From assembly GCA_963824095.1 (NCBI GenBank), contig CAWGNS010000006.1, forward strand, positions 186,001-250,000: a stretch of DNA of 64,000 nucleotides, written 5' to 3'. The notes under the pieces were generated by a model. The model had not been told where the DNA came from. It made no database searches and saw only the letters and a list, made by a program, of their open reading frames with translations. Shown piece after piece: positions 53,018-61,756 of this stretch (its first letter is position 1; each line of letters opens with the position of its first letter). The position numbers were made by a program, and so were the translations under genes. Source of the stretch: JBBDWJ01 sp963824095 (GTDB taxonomy: Bacteria > Acidobacteriota > Terriglobia > Bryobacterales > UBA6623).

Positions 53018-53548
53018 ATGTCGTCAGAAGTCATCTTCCTCATGCACCTCATTCTGGGTTACACCGCGTGGCTGCTTTGCTTCCGCGCCTACATCTGGCC
53101 GAAGCTCAAGTCGATGGACCCTGTCGAAGCTCATCGAGCCATCGCGACTTTGCACAGCTTTCGCTTCTTTGGGCTTGTCTTTATCGTCCCAGGCGTAGTC
53201 GGTCCGAATCTGCCCGCTAGCTTCGCCACGTTCGCCGCCTACTGGGACTTGACAACCGGAGTCCTTGCCATCCTGTCGCTTCTCACCGTAAGGATGCGTC
53301 CGCTGTTTTGGGGGTTTGTCGTCGCCTTTAATCTTGTGGGCACGGTTGATTTTGTTCTGGACTATTACCACGCAACCCAGGTCGGACTACCTGCGCTGGC
53401 GGGGCAGTTGGGGGCCGCATACGCGATCCCAATCATCTACGTGCCCTTGCTAATGATCACGCACGTTGTCGCATTCTATTTACTGCTCCATTCTCGGAGA
53501 TCGGGGACAGCCCCCGAACTCAGCGCGCCTGAGTTCTCTCGACTGTGA
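53018..53548 (+). CDS. Four-helix membrane protein under TetR control
   Basis: A 176-aa protein with four hydrophobic segments (FLMHLILGYTAWLLCFRAYI, FFGLVFIVPGVVGPNLP, GVLAILSLLTVRMRPLFWGF, IPIIYVPLLMITHVVAFYLL). An AGGAGG site at 53008-53013 selects ATG 53018. The last 15 residues (RRSGTAPELSAPEF...) come from a palindromic repeat that has replaced the natural end. It resembles small DoxX-like or unknown membrane proteins; the role is unknown, perhaps stress or solvent response given the TetR partner. Confidence 0.75.
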   Translation: MSSEVIFLMHLILGYTAWLLCFRAYIWPKLKSMDPVEAHRAIATLHSFRFFGLVFIVPGVVGPNLPASFATFAAYWDLTTGVLAILSLLTVRMRPLFWGFVVAFNLVGTVDFVLDYYHATQVGLPALAGQLGAAYAIPIIYVPLLMITHVVAFYLLLHSRRSGTAPELSAPEFSRL

Positions 53549-53579
53549 GCCGCTGGGAACACAACCACCCCACACCACC

Positions 53580-53711
53580 ATGGCGAGAATGGCCCGTGTG
53601 GTGGCGGAGGGCGTTCCGCACCACATCACCCAACGGGGCAACAATCGTCAGGATGTCTTCCTGCTATCGGAGGACCGGCGATTCTACCTGGAAACCTTAC
53701 GCGCCAGGTGA
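53580..53711 (+). pseudogene. Truncated REP-associated tyrosine transposase (RAYT)
   Basis: Forty-three residues from ATG 53580 (MARVVAEGVPHHITQRGNNR, then FLLSEDRRFYLETL) match the N-terminus of Y1/RAYT transposases, including the HHITQRGN motif that forms part of the HUH site. The frame stops at 53711 exactly where a family A-like repeat end (AAAAACCGTGACGGCCTCAG) begins, so the repeat replaced the rest of the gene. Full RAYTs are about 200-300 aa. Confidence 0.8.
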
Positions 53712-54512
53712 AAAACCGTGACGGCCTCAGTTTTGGGCTGTTCAGCATCGCCAGCCCCCTGGCCGGGGGCCCGGCGGTCCCGACCCCGGGCGAGAAGGGG
53801 CGAAACGGGGCCGGGGCGGAACCGACCCTTCCCGGCACGGAAGGTCGGCTGGGAGCCGCAAGCGAGCCTTCGTTTCCCTTCTCGCTCTCAAACAGTCACA
53901 ACCCTTCCACAAAATTCCACGCTGATTCCAAACGCCTTAGCCTCCCGGGCCGGCAAGACGGCCTCCCCACCGCGGTATCCTGGTATCCGTGAGACGGGCT
54001 TCGGAAAACACCCACGAGATTCCGCAAAAAAGCCCCGGCTATCGCAAGACAACAGCCCCCATCCCAAAAAGAATAAAAAAGTCGCAAAACGAACCCAATC
54101 CCATTTCCGAAACACCCGCCCCCATCTCACTCGCGAGCAAACAGATAGCAGGCAAAGTCGAGGAGAGCATCCGGCGAAAGGCATACGACTTTGCTTCAGG
54201 GACGCCGACGGGGACAGTTTCCGATCCCCAATTTCTCAGGCGCACCCGCCGGCCCACCTGAGCCAACGGCCCGAAGGCGGACGCGGCCCAGGCGTCTGCT
54301 GGCCGGCTAGTTTGACAAATCGGTGACAGCCACCGAACCGATCCTCTCGCCTATGCATTAAAACAGGCACCGAATTCCGGGCACCGAACTCCGAAGCGAG
54401 ACTGGCTAGGGAAAGAAATCAAGCACGACGCGATTCCATAGGCGGCCCTGAGGACCTTTTTTCGTTTCTGTCTGGAGACTCGCTGGATGGACCATAACCC
54501 GGCGCGGGTCCA
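53712..54512. other. Gene-free debris region
   Basis: About 800 bases with no convincing gene. It contains a family A-like end (53711-53733), a CCGGGG-rich stretch (53760-53850), an A-rich stretch (54060-54160) and a GGGGACAG word near 54212. Long frames here lack any family and have poor composition. Confidence 0.55.
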
Positions 54513-54695
54513 CACTCATCCACCGAGTACTTTTTCTGGACAGGCGAAGGGACACCCAAAGCCAATGCGGGTCTCTGGAACAAGCGACTCGTGAAGATGT
54601 TTCGAGCGGTCGGCATTCCGAACGCCCACGCTCACCGCTTCCGGGACACCTTCGCCGTCGAGTTGCTGCTGAAGGGCGTCCCGCTGGAGCGGGTG
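54513..54695 (+). pseudogene. Tyrosine recombinase (integrase) fragment
   Basis: About 60 codons in one frame: YFFWTGEGTPKANAGLWNKR, then AHAHRFRDTFAVELLLKGVP. HRFRDTFAVELL holds the His-x-x-Arg catalytic box of phage-type integrases. The N-terminus, the rest of the catalytic domain and the catalytic Tyr are missing. The frame joins directly to a serine-recombinase fragment. Confidence 0.75.
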
Positions 54696-54699
54696 CCCT

Positions 54700-55203
54700 G
54701 GCCTCGACAGCCTCATGGCCGACGCCCGCCTTCGCAAGTTCGACTGCGTCCTGGTGTGGAAGCTGGATCGCTTCGGGCGTTCTCTTGTGGACTGCCTCAA
54801 CAACATCCAAGCGCTGGAGAGCTGCGGAGTCCGGTTCATTGCCGTGACTCAGGGGCTTGACACAGACTACCGGAATCCTGCATCGCGATTCATGCTTCAA
54901 GTGCTGGGGGCAGCGGCCGAGTTCGAGAGGTCCCTCATTCTGGAGCGGAGCCAAGCTGGCCAAGCCCGGTATCGCCGCGACTACGAGGCCGGAAAAGTTG
55001 GCAAGTCAGTTCACAGCCGATCAGGGAAGGATCTACCGCCGCATCGTCCGAAGACGATCTTCGACCGCGAAGAGGTGGTCGAGCTGAGACAGCAGGGGCT
55101 CTCATTGCGACAGATCGCGGACCGGATGGGCCTAGGGCTTGGAACGGTGACGCGGACTCTTCAAGAGCGGTTTTCGGGTCCCCAATTCCTAGCCAAGAAC
55201 TAG
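54700..55203 (+). pseudogene. Serine recombinase (resolvase) lacking its catalytic N-terminus
   Basis: From GLDSLMADARLRKFD the frame reads a resolvase core (CVLVWKLDRFGRSLVDCLNN, FIAVTQGLDTDYRNPASRFM, AAAEFERSLILERSQAG) and a C-terminal HTH (EVVELRQQGLSLRQIADRMG). The first 60 or so residues with the nucleophilic Ser (YxRVSt motif) are missing. The junction with the integrase remnant falls at 54690-54700. Confidence 0.8.
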
Positions 55204-55433
55204 CCGGACGGTATTGGAGTCACCGTTGACGGTCACGCGGTCACGATTATGTTCTTACTACTGGTGTTGCGTCGAGCGAGAGCGCCAGTCCGGTGAATTG
55301 GGGAAGTGCCAGGAAGTGCCACTACATTCCGTCGTGCGCCCAATGTGAAAACGCTTGACATCTGCTGTACACTAGTTCGTCTGGAGTCGGACTAAGTCCT
55401 GGGTGGCTCAAAGTTAGACCGGGAGTGTTGTGC

Positions 55434-57332
55434 ATGACGCGTTACGTTGTGGCGGCCGGGTTCATGGCACTCATAGGTGTTGGGGCGGCATTCTCACAAA
55501 CGCTCGACAACACCTCGTTGAACGGCAAGTTTTATTTTGTTCAACTTCAGGTTGACGCCTCACAGGGGCAGAGCACAGGCGCCCAGAACCTTTCCGGCGC
55601 CATCACTTTCGACGGACAAGGCGGCTTCGCCTACAGCGGCAGTTTGGGCGTCGATACAGACGCTGCTGCGTCCGTGAACGGCGCCGGCACTTACACCCTT
55701 TTCCCTGACGGAACGGTTGCTCTGACGAGCCCGATTCGGGGCACGCTGCAGGTGCTCGGCGGGGTCAGTGGCGATGGCAACCTGTTGCTGGGCGCCAGCC
55801 CGGAAACGAGCGACGGCAGCAACGATCTGTTCATCGCCATCAAGGCGCCGGCGGACGCGGTGTCGGATGCCGTGCTGAGTGGGAGCTACACCGGTGCGTC
55901 GATCGAATTCCCGGACGGCGACTCGTCGGCCGTGAAATCCGCGGTCGTCAACCTGGTGGCCGGGGGCGACGGTCAGTTCAGCGGCGCCACGGTCACTGGA
56001 CACGATGCCGGCCAGGGCAGCATCAATGTCAGCCAGGAAGCGGCCGGCGCCAGTTATATGTTGAACGCCGACGGCACCGGCACGGCGGACTTCGGAGCCG
56101 GGGCGAGCCTGTTGGCCGGCTCGCGCGCCATTTTCGTCTCCCAGAACGGCAACTATTTGATCGGGGCCTCTAGCACGGCGGGCGGCAGAGATCTCTTCGT
56201 TGCCACCAAGAATTTCAGCACGTCGGCTTCGAACGCTGCCTTCAGCGGCCACTTCTGGATCGCCGAGTTGACTGTCGAAAGGCGCGGCGGCGCCGCCCGG
56301 TTCAGCGCCGCCTCTGGCGCCTTGAACGCGATCGGTGACGGCCGCCTGGTCCTCGCCGAACGGCTGCACCAGGACACGACCACGCTTGACTTCACGACCA
56401 CCAGTTCCTATCTGGTCAACTCCGATTCCACAGGAAACCTCGCCGCGACTGTGACCGAGGGCGTGAACAACATGGCCCTGGGCGGGACTGTCACCGTCGG
56501 CGGCACGGCATCGCCGAACAGTGTAGTGGGCGCTCAGATTGGCGCTGTCGACGCCGTTTCGGATCTCGACGGGGTGTTCTTCGCGATTCGGGCCCCGGTG
56601 TTTTCCGGCGACGGTGTGTTTCTCGATCCGAACGGCGTTGTGAACGGTGCGTCGTTCGCGCCGGCTCTGAACCCGATCGCGCCGGGAGCCATCGTATCGC
56701 TGTTTGGCTCCGGCCTCGCCCCACGTCAGAGCAGCGCCGAGAGTTTGCCTCTCCCGGTTTCGCTGGAGGACGTCTCGGTGACGGTCAACGGCGTTCCGGC
56801 TCCGCTGTTTTTTGTGTCGCCCGGGCAGGTGAACATTCAGGCGCCATTCGGGCTGACGGGGGACACCGCCACCATTGCCGTGACCAACGGCGGCGAACGC
56901 TCCAACGAGGTCGCGGTCCGGCTGGCCCGCAGCAGTCCCGGGATCTTTGCGTATGCGGATGGGCAAAGCATGGAGCGTGGCGTTATCCTTCATGCCGACT
57001 ACAGCCTCGTGACCCCGGACCAGCCCGCTCAGCCGGGTGAAACCGTTCTCATCTGGCTGACCGGTCTTGGCGGGCTTCTTCCGGCCGTGCCGACCGGTGC
57101 GGCCAATCCCGGCGGCCCCTTGTCGTCGGCGATCGACCCGCGGATCCAGATCTGGTTTGGAGATCAGATCGCCGACAAGTTGACCTACGCCGGCGGCGCG
57201 CCGTTCTTTGCGGGTCTCAACCAGATCAATGCCGTCATTCCAAAGACGGTACGGACGGGTACGAACATCCCGGTGGCGATCTCCACCAGCGACGCTTTTA
57301 GCGACCTAGTGGACCTGCCGATCGGGAACTAG
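55434..57332 (+). CDS. Secreted TIGR03437-type protein
   Basis: A 632-aa exported protein: signal peptide (YVVAAGFMALIGVGAAFSQ), beta-rich repeats with Gly/Asp/Ser (NGKFYFVQLQVDASQGQ, AITFDGQGGFAYSGSLGV, GQSMERGVILHADYSL), and the C-terminal domain shared with the protein at 26448 (VVNGASFAPALNPIAPGAIV, LFGSGLAPR, PLFFVSPGQVNIQAPF). Such proteins are numerous in Solibacter-like genomes; their roles are unknown. A GGGAG ribosome site lies before ATG 55434 (GTG 55425 also possible). Upstream (55204-55433) no full promoter pair was found. Confidence 0.85.
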   Translation: MTRYVVAAGFMALIGVGAAFSQTLDNTSLNGKFYFVQLQVDASQGQSTGAQNLSGAITFDGQGGFAYSGSLGVDTDAAASVNGAGTYTLFPDGTVALTSPIRGTLQVLGGVSGDGNLLLGASPETSDGSNDLFIAIKAPADAVSDAVLSGSYTGASIEFPDGDSSAVKSAVVNLVAGGDGQFSGATVTGHDAGQGSINVSQEAAGASYMLNADGTGTADFGAGASLLAGSRAIFVSQNGNYLIGASSTAGGRDLFVATKNFSTSASNAAFSGHFWIAELTVERRGGAARFSAASGALNAIGDGRLVLAERLHQDTTTLDFTTTSSYLVNSDSTGNLAATVTEGVNNMALGGTVTVGGTASPNSVVGAQIGAVDAVSDLDGVFFAIRAPVFSGDGVFLDPNGVVNGASFAPALNPIAPGAIVSLFGSGLAPRQSSAESLPLPVSLEDVSVTVNGVPAPLFFVSPGQVNIQAPFGLTGDTATIAVTNGGERSNEVAVRLARSSPGIFAYADGQSMERGVILHADYSLVTPDQPAQPGETVLIWLTGLGGLLPAVPTGAANPGGPLSSAIDPRIQIWFGDQIADKLTYAGGAPFFAGLNQINAVIPKTVRTGTNIPVAISTSDAFSDLVDLPIGN

Positions 57333-57455
57333 CGTGGATGGGAACCGGGGACCGTGGGAGTGAGGGCTCGCGGAACGGCGGCCCGATCCAAGCGGCTCCC
57401 CCGGATCGTCAGGTTTCAGTTCGAGACTACGGAATCTGCTTCGGAGAGGTCACAA

Positions 57456-58154
57456 ATGATAAGACTTTTCAAGTTGTGGGTGATCCTGGCGGGTTGCTCG
57501 CTGGCCGGCAATCTGCTGTTGGCGCAAGGCGTTACCACCGTGGGTGCGCCCACCGGGGAACACGCCTTCGAAACCGTCGTGCGTGGCGATCAGAACGGCA
57601 ACACGGGCCAGATCTACGGCTATGTGGTGCACATTTGGGGTCTTGACGACAGCAAGTTGTTTACGACGCCGCAGTCGAGTACGACTCCCTCCGGCGAGGC
57701 CAATGCGCGCTTTACGGTCAGTGGGACCGTGAACGTGACGGGCCGCTATGTCCTCGGGAACGTCATCACCTCCGTCCTGGACGGTAGCTTGACGATTTAC
57801 TACAACGAGTCGCCGCACGGGGACTTCAACCAGCCCGACACGTTCTCTTCCGGAACGCCGATCGCGACGTTTCAGGCCCATACGCAAAACGTGTTGAACG
57901 TGCAGACGCCCCTCAGCGCCGACGCGCCGGGCAAGGCGGTCTTCCAGTCCTCGAACGACCTGCTCCAACAGAGCGCCACGACCTTCACTCTCGACGGTGG
58001 AGAGTACGCGCTCGGCCTGGAAGGTACGCGTTTCCACTACTCCCTCACCGGCGAAGGTACCTTGATGGCCATCAATCCATTCTTGGCGAACTTTCTGCTA
58101 GGGGGCTTCGCGGAGGTCACCGCACAGCCGGTGCTGCCGCCCAGAAGGCGGTAG
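57456..58154 (+). CDS. Secreted protein of unknown function
   Basis: A 232-aa protein: signal peptide (LFKLWVILAGCSLAGNLLLAQ) with a possible lipobox-like Cys, and a beta-rich body (GYVVHIWGLDDSKLFTT, ARFTVSGTVNVTGRYVLGNV, LTIYYNESPHGDF). A GGAGAGG site at 57443-57449 selects ATG 57456, although the frame is open from 57354. It follows the TIGR03437 protein by 123 bases in the same direction. No family recognised. Confidence 0.8.
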   Translation: MIRLFKLWVILAGCSLAGNLLLAQGVTTVGAPTGEHAFETVVRGDQNGNTGQIYGYVVHIWGLDDSKLFTTPQSSTTPSGEANARFTVSGTVNVTGRYVLGNVITSVLDGSLTIYYNESPHGDFNQPDTFSSGTPIATFQAHTQNVLNVQTPLSADAPGKAVFQSSNDLLQQSATTFTLDGGEYALGLEGTRFHYSLTGEGTLMAINPFLANFLLGGFAEVTAQPVLPPRRR

Positions 58155-58241
58155 CGGCCTCCCGCAGAAGCGCGAAGCGCGGTGACTGTCCCCTTCCGGC
58201 ACCCTTGCCGGCACCGATGGGTGTGCAGAGAGACTACATAG

Positions 58242-59474
58242 ATGGACCGTCCGGTAGGAATCGACGATCTCAACGTGTACGGCAGCACCTGTTCGATCGA
58301 CATCGAGACGATCGCCCGCGCACGAGGGCGGTCGGGCAAGGGACTCCAGGCCGTCCAGTTCCTCCGGCGTTCCGTCACGCCGCCATCGGAGGACGCCGTC
58401 ACGCTGGCCGTCAACGCCGCCAAGCCGCTTGTCGACGCCGCCGGTCCCGGCGCGTTTGAGCTGCTGATTGTCGCTACCGAATCGGGGGTCGACTACGGCA
58501 AGCCGCTGAGCACCTACGTGCACCACCTGCTCGAACTCAACCCGGCGTGCCGCAACTTCGAGGTCAAGTATGCCTGCCACGGCGGCACGACCGGCATTCA
58601 GCTCGCCGTGAGTTGGATCCGCTCCCACGCGCCCGGCGCGAAGGCGCTCGTAGTGATGACGGATCTCGCGCGCCGGCACTTGGGCGACCCGGCGGAACTG
58701 AGCGCCGGGTCCGGAGCCGTCGCCGTCGTCATAGCCGCGGACCCGCTGGTGCTCCGCATCGAGGAGCCGACGGGGTACGCCTGCCGCGAAGTCTATGACG
58801 TGGCCCGTCCGACAACCACCATCGAATGGGGGGATGCGGTGCTCTCGCTGGCCGCGTATCTCGATCTCCTCGAGATGGCCTGGGAGGGCTATCAAAAGCA
58901 GGCCGCGTGCGACGCTCCCGTGGACGAGCGATTCCGCTACATGCTCTACCACACGCCGCTGGTGTCTCTGATTGAGCAGGCGCACGAGACCCTGCTCCGC
59001 GCCGGCCGCGAGGATCTGTCCCCGTCGCAGATCGACGACAGTTTCGACCGGATGGTAGCGCCGGCGCTCGGCTACCCGCGAGAGCTCGCCAACATCTACT
59101 CGGGAAGCGTGTATAGCAAGCTGGCGAGTCTCGTGGATCAGACAGCGGACCTCGAACCGGGCGCGCGAGTCGGCATCTTCTCTTACGGCTCGGGATCGTG
59201 CGCGGAGCTTTTCGGCGGGGTGATCGTGGAAGGCGCCCGCCAGAGGGTATCCAGGCACTGCATCGGCGCCCGGCTCGCGCGTCGGCGAGCGCTCGACCTG
59301 CCCGACTACGAGCGCTTCGTAAGCGAGACCGACGTCATGCTCACAAGCTGCCACTACGATCCACCACCCTTCGACGCAGGGCCAGATCTCGAAGGGGATT
59401 CGCACGATGGCGAACCCCGCCTGGTGCTCTCCGGCATCCGCAACTATCATCGCGAGTATGCGTGGACGGCGTGA
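58242..59474 (+). CDS. HMG-CoA synthase-like enzyme of beta-branching type
   Basis: A 410-aa homologue of HMG-CoA synthase, the enzyme that adds an acetyl-ACP to a beta-keto chain during polyketide beta-branching (PksG/CurD type). It has a catalytic Glu in VATESG, Cys in EVKYACHGGTTG, and His in LYHTPLVS, plus the SGSGAVAVV strand. The next seven genes are linked by overlaps of a few bases or short gaps, so this is the first gene of an operon of stand-alone acyl-chain enzymes. ATG 58242 has only a weak ribosome site. It could also belong to an isoprenoid pathway, but the ECH1/ECH2 partners argue for beta-branching. Confidence 0.9.
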   Translation: MDRPVGIDDLNVYGSTCSIDIETIARARGRSGKGLQAVQFLRRSVTPPSEDAVTLAVNAAKPLVDAAGPGAFELLIVATESGVDYGKPLSTYVHHLLELNPACRNFEVKYACHGGTTGIQLAVSWIRSHAPGAKALVVMTDLARRHLGDPAELSAGSGAVAVVIAADPLVLRIEEPTGYACREVYDVARPTTTIEWGDAVLSLAAYLDLLEMAWEGYQKQAACDAPVDERFRYMLYHTPLVSLIEQAHETLLRAGREDLSPSQIDDSFDRMVAPALGYPRELANIYSGSVYSKLASLVDQTADLEPGARVGIFSYGSGSCAELFGGVIVEGARQRVSRHCIGARLARRRALDLPDYERFVSETDVMLTSCHYDPPPFDAGPDLEGDSHDGEPRLVLSGIRNYHREYAWTA

Positions 59475-60231
59475 CGCGGTGCGAGTCGATCTCGCGGCAG
59501 AGCCGCCAAGCGGGTTTCTGTCGGAGGCGCTGGTCGAGCGGCTCCTGTCGATCCTCGAAGGCGACATCGACGCGAGCGCCATCGTTCTCGAGAACCGCGG
59601 CGGGACTTTCTGCATGGGTCTCGATCCGAGCTTCCTGATCGCCGAGGCCGATGCGCCGCCGGCCGGGCAGCGCGCACGCGCGGCGCTCGAACGATTCGAC
59701 CGTCTCTTGCAGGCCGTCGAAAGCGCGGCGTGCCCCGTAATTGCCCTCGTCGACGGCGCGGCCACGGGCGGTGGCGTGGCACTGGCGGCGGCGGCTGACC
59801 TGGTCATCGCCACGAGACGGGCAACCTTCGGGCTTCCCGAGACGCTGCTCGGCATCTTTCCGCCACTGGCGTTCCCGGTGCTGGCACGGCGGATTGGCGT
59901 ACCTCGCGCGCGGTGGATGGCCCTCAGCGGCGTCACCATCGACGCGGGCGAGGCCATGCGATGGGGAATCGTCGACATGGTGGCCGACGATCCCGAGGCC
60001 GCGCTCGCGCGGTATTTGCGGCGGCTGACGCGGCTGGACGCGCGGTCGATCGCAGCAGTGAAGAGGCTGGCCGCCTTGCACCTTGCCGGATTGAACCGCG
60101 CCGGGCAGGGGGCGTACAAATCCGCCGCTATCGAAACCTTCGGACAGCTTGTCGAGAGCGACGAGACACAAGCGAGGCTCCGCCGGTTTGCTCAGGGACT
60201 CGCGCCCTGGCCGGAGGACGAGCAGGAATGA
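59458..60231 (+). CDS. Enoyl-CoA hydratase-like dehydratase ECH1
   Basis: A 257-aa crotonase-fold protein overlapping the HMGS gene by 17 bases. Oxyanion-hole loops are GTFCMGLDP and DGAATGGGVALAAAADLVIA, and the segment FGLPETLLGIFPPLAFPVLA is close to ECH1 (PksH/CurE) proteins, which dehydrate the HMG-ACP intermediate. The frame is open to 59407, inside HMGS; ATG 59458 is the sensible start. Confidence 0.87.
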   Translation: MRGRRDAVRVDLAAEPPSGFLSEALVERLLSILEGDIDASAIVLENRGGTFCMGLDPSFLIAEADAPPAGQRARAALERFDRLLQAVESAACPVIALVDGAATGGGVALAAAADLVIATRRATFGLPETLLGIFPPLAFPVLARRIGVPRARWMALSGVTIDAGEAMRWGIVDMVADDPEAALARYLRRLTRLDARSIAAVKRLAALHLAGLNRAGQGAYKSAAIETFGQLVESDETQARLRRFAQGLAPWPEDEQE

Positions 60232-60986
60232 ACCTGGGCGGACAGGTCGTCTTGGTTACCGGCGGCTCGCGCGGCATCGGTCGGAGTTGCGCGCTCCAGG
60301 CCGCGCAACTCGGCGCGCGCGTCGTGTTCTGCGCGAGACACGATGGCGACGAACTCCGTGCCGTCGAAGCGGAGGCCGCCTCCCGCGGCATGCCGGGCGC
60401 GGTGGTCGGCGTCCCCGCCGACGTGACGCGCGAGGACGACCTCGCCGGCGTGTTCGAGGCCGCCCGGCGCGAGTTCGGCACGGTCAATTCGGTGGTGAGC
60501 AACGCGGCGTCGAGCAGTGAATCGCTGCTCGTCACCATGGAGACGGCTTCCTGGGATACGGTGATGGCGACGAACCTCACCGGCAGTTTCCTCGTCGCGC
60601 GATACGCGATTCGCTCGTTTCTCGAACAGCGCTTCGGCGGACGGCTCGTGTTGATGGGAACCCTGTCGCAGAACGGTGTCGCCGGCAACGGCGCCTACGC
60701 GGCCAGCAAGGGCGGCGCGCTAGGGCTGACGCGCCTGATTGCACGACAGTATGGCCGGCTGGGCATTCGTGCGAACATGGTCGTGCCGGGCTACGTCGAA
60801 ACGGCGCTCTCCTCCACATTGTCCGATCACCAACGGCGCAGTCTCGTCGACGGATGCCCGCTCCACCGTGCGGGCTCTCCGGACGAAATCGCGGCGGTGG
60901 CCATGTTCCTGCTGTCCGACGCGGCCCGCGGCCTGAACGGTCGAGCCGTCTTTGCGTCAGGAGGCATGCTGGAGACGCCCTTATGA
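60228..60986 (+). CDS. 3-Oxoacyl-ACP reductase-like SDR
   Basis: A 252-aa SDR: nucleotide loop TGGSRGIG, NNAG-like SNAAS, active-site Ser in GTLSQNG and YAASK catalytic Tyr/Lys. It resembles FabG, so it would reduce a beta-keto-acyl chain to the hydroxyl. ATG 60228 overlaps the ECH1 stop (ATGA) and its own stop overlaps ECH2. Confidence 0.9.
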   Translation: MNLGGQVVLVTGGSRGIGRSCALQAAQLGARVVFCARHDGDELRAVEAEAASRGMPGAVVGVPADVTREDDLAGVFEAARREFGTVNSVVSNAASSSESLLVTMETASWDTVMATNLTGSFLVARYAIRSFLEQRFGGRLVLMGTLSQNGVAGNGAYAASKGGALGLTRLIARQYGRLGIRANMVVPGYVETALSSTLSDHQRRSLVDGCPLHRAGSPDEIAAVAMFLLSDAARGLNGRAVFASGGMLETPL

Positions 60987-61756
60987 CCGCGCCTTTCACG
61001 ACGACCGTCATCGACGACGGCGTGCTCTCGCTGCGGATCGCGACCGACGACGAGTCTCACATGGATCCGCAGTGGTCGGAGCGTTTCCTCGAATTGCTGG
61101 ACGCGATTGGACGCGATGCAGCGGTTCGCGTCCTCGTAATCGAAGGCGGCGCTCGCGTCTTCTGCGCTGGAGCAAGCCGCGCGGCCCTGTTGACGAGGGG
61201 CGACTTTCCGCCCGAGTGTGCCGCGCAAGTCCCTCCGGCGCTGCTGGCAACGCCGGTTCCGGTCGTGGCCGCGCTCGCCGGACACGCCATCGGCGGCGGA
61301 CTTCTGGTTGGCCTGTGGTGCGACGCCGTTGTGCTCGCCCAGGAATCGATGTACGGCGCCAACTTCATGGCGCTGGGATTCACTCCCGGAATGGGCGCCA
61401 CCGCGGCCGTGCCGGAAGCCTTCGGTCCGTTCCTCGGCCGCCGGCTCCTGTTCACCGGGCAGCTCGTGACGGGGCGCGAGATCCGCGATGCCGGTTGCCC
61501 GCTCTCGCACACGGTCCACCCGCGCACTCAGGTCCGCGACCGCGCGCTGGCCATCGCCCGCGAGATGGCCGAGGCCCCGCGCGAGGCGCTCGTTCTGCTG
61601 AAGCAGACGATTGCGGCGTGCCGGCAGGAGGCGCTCGAGCGAGCCCTCGATGCCGAGCAACACTGTCATGCCGCCCTGTTTGCCGGCGGGCAGTTGTTCG
61701 ACGAGATTGCCCGTCGATACCCCCGATCGGACCGCGACACCGGAGCGCCGCGATGA
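60983..61756 (+). CDS. Enoyl-CoA hydratase-like decarboxylase ECH2
   Basis: A 257-aa crotonase-fold protein with patterns of ECH2 (PksI/CurF-type) decarboxylases: FCAGASRAALL, GHAIGGGLLVGL and in particular NFMALGFTPGMGAT, close to the NFMKYGFTP segment of PksI. It removes CO2 from methylglutaconyl-ACP to leave a beta-methyl branch. The start overlaps the preceding SDR (ATGA), the stop overlaps the next. Confidence 0.9.
   Translation: MTAPFTTTVIDDGVLSLRIATDDESHMDPQWSERFLELLDAIGRDAAVRVLVIEGGARVFCAGASRAALLTRGDFPPECAAQVPPALLATPVPVVAALAGHAIGGGLLVGLWCDAVVLAQESMYGANFMALGFTPGMGATAAVPEAFGPFLGRRLLFTGQLVTGREIRDAGCPLSHTVHPRTQVRDRALAIAREMAEAPREALVLLKQTIAACRQEALERALDAEQHCHAALFAGGQLFDEIARRYPRSDRDTGAPR

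Noticed and set aside
53718..54326. 202-codon frame in the debris region
   Set aside because: Low-complexity composition crossing repeat ends and A-rich DNA, with no ribosome site or family.
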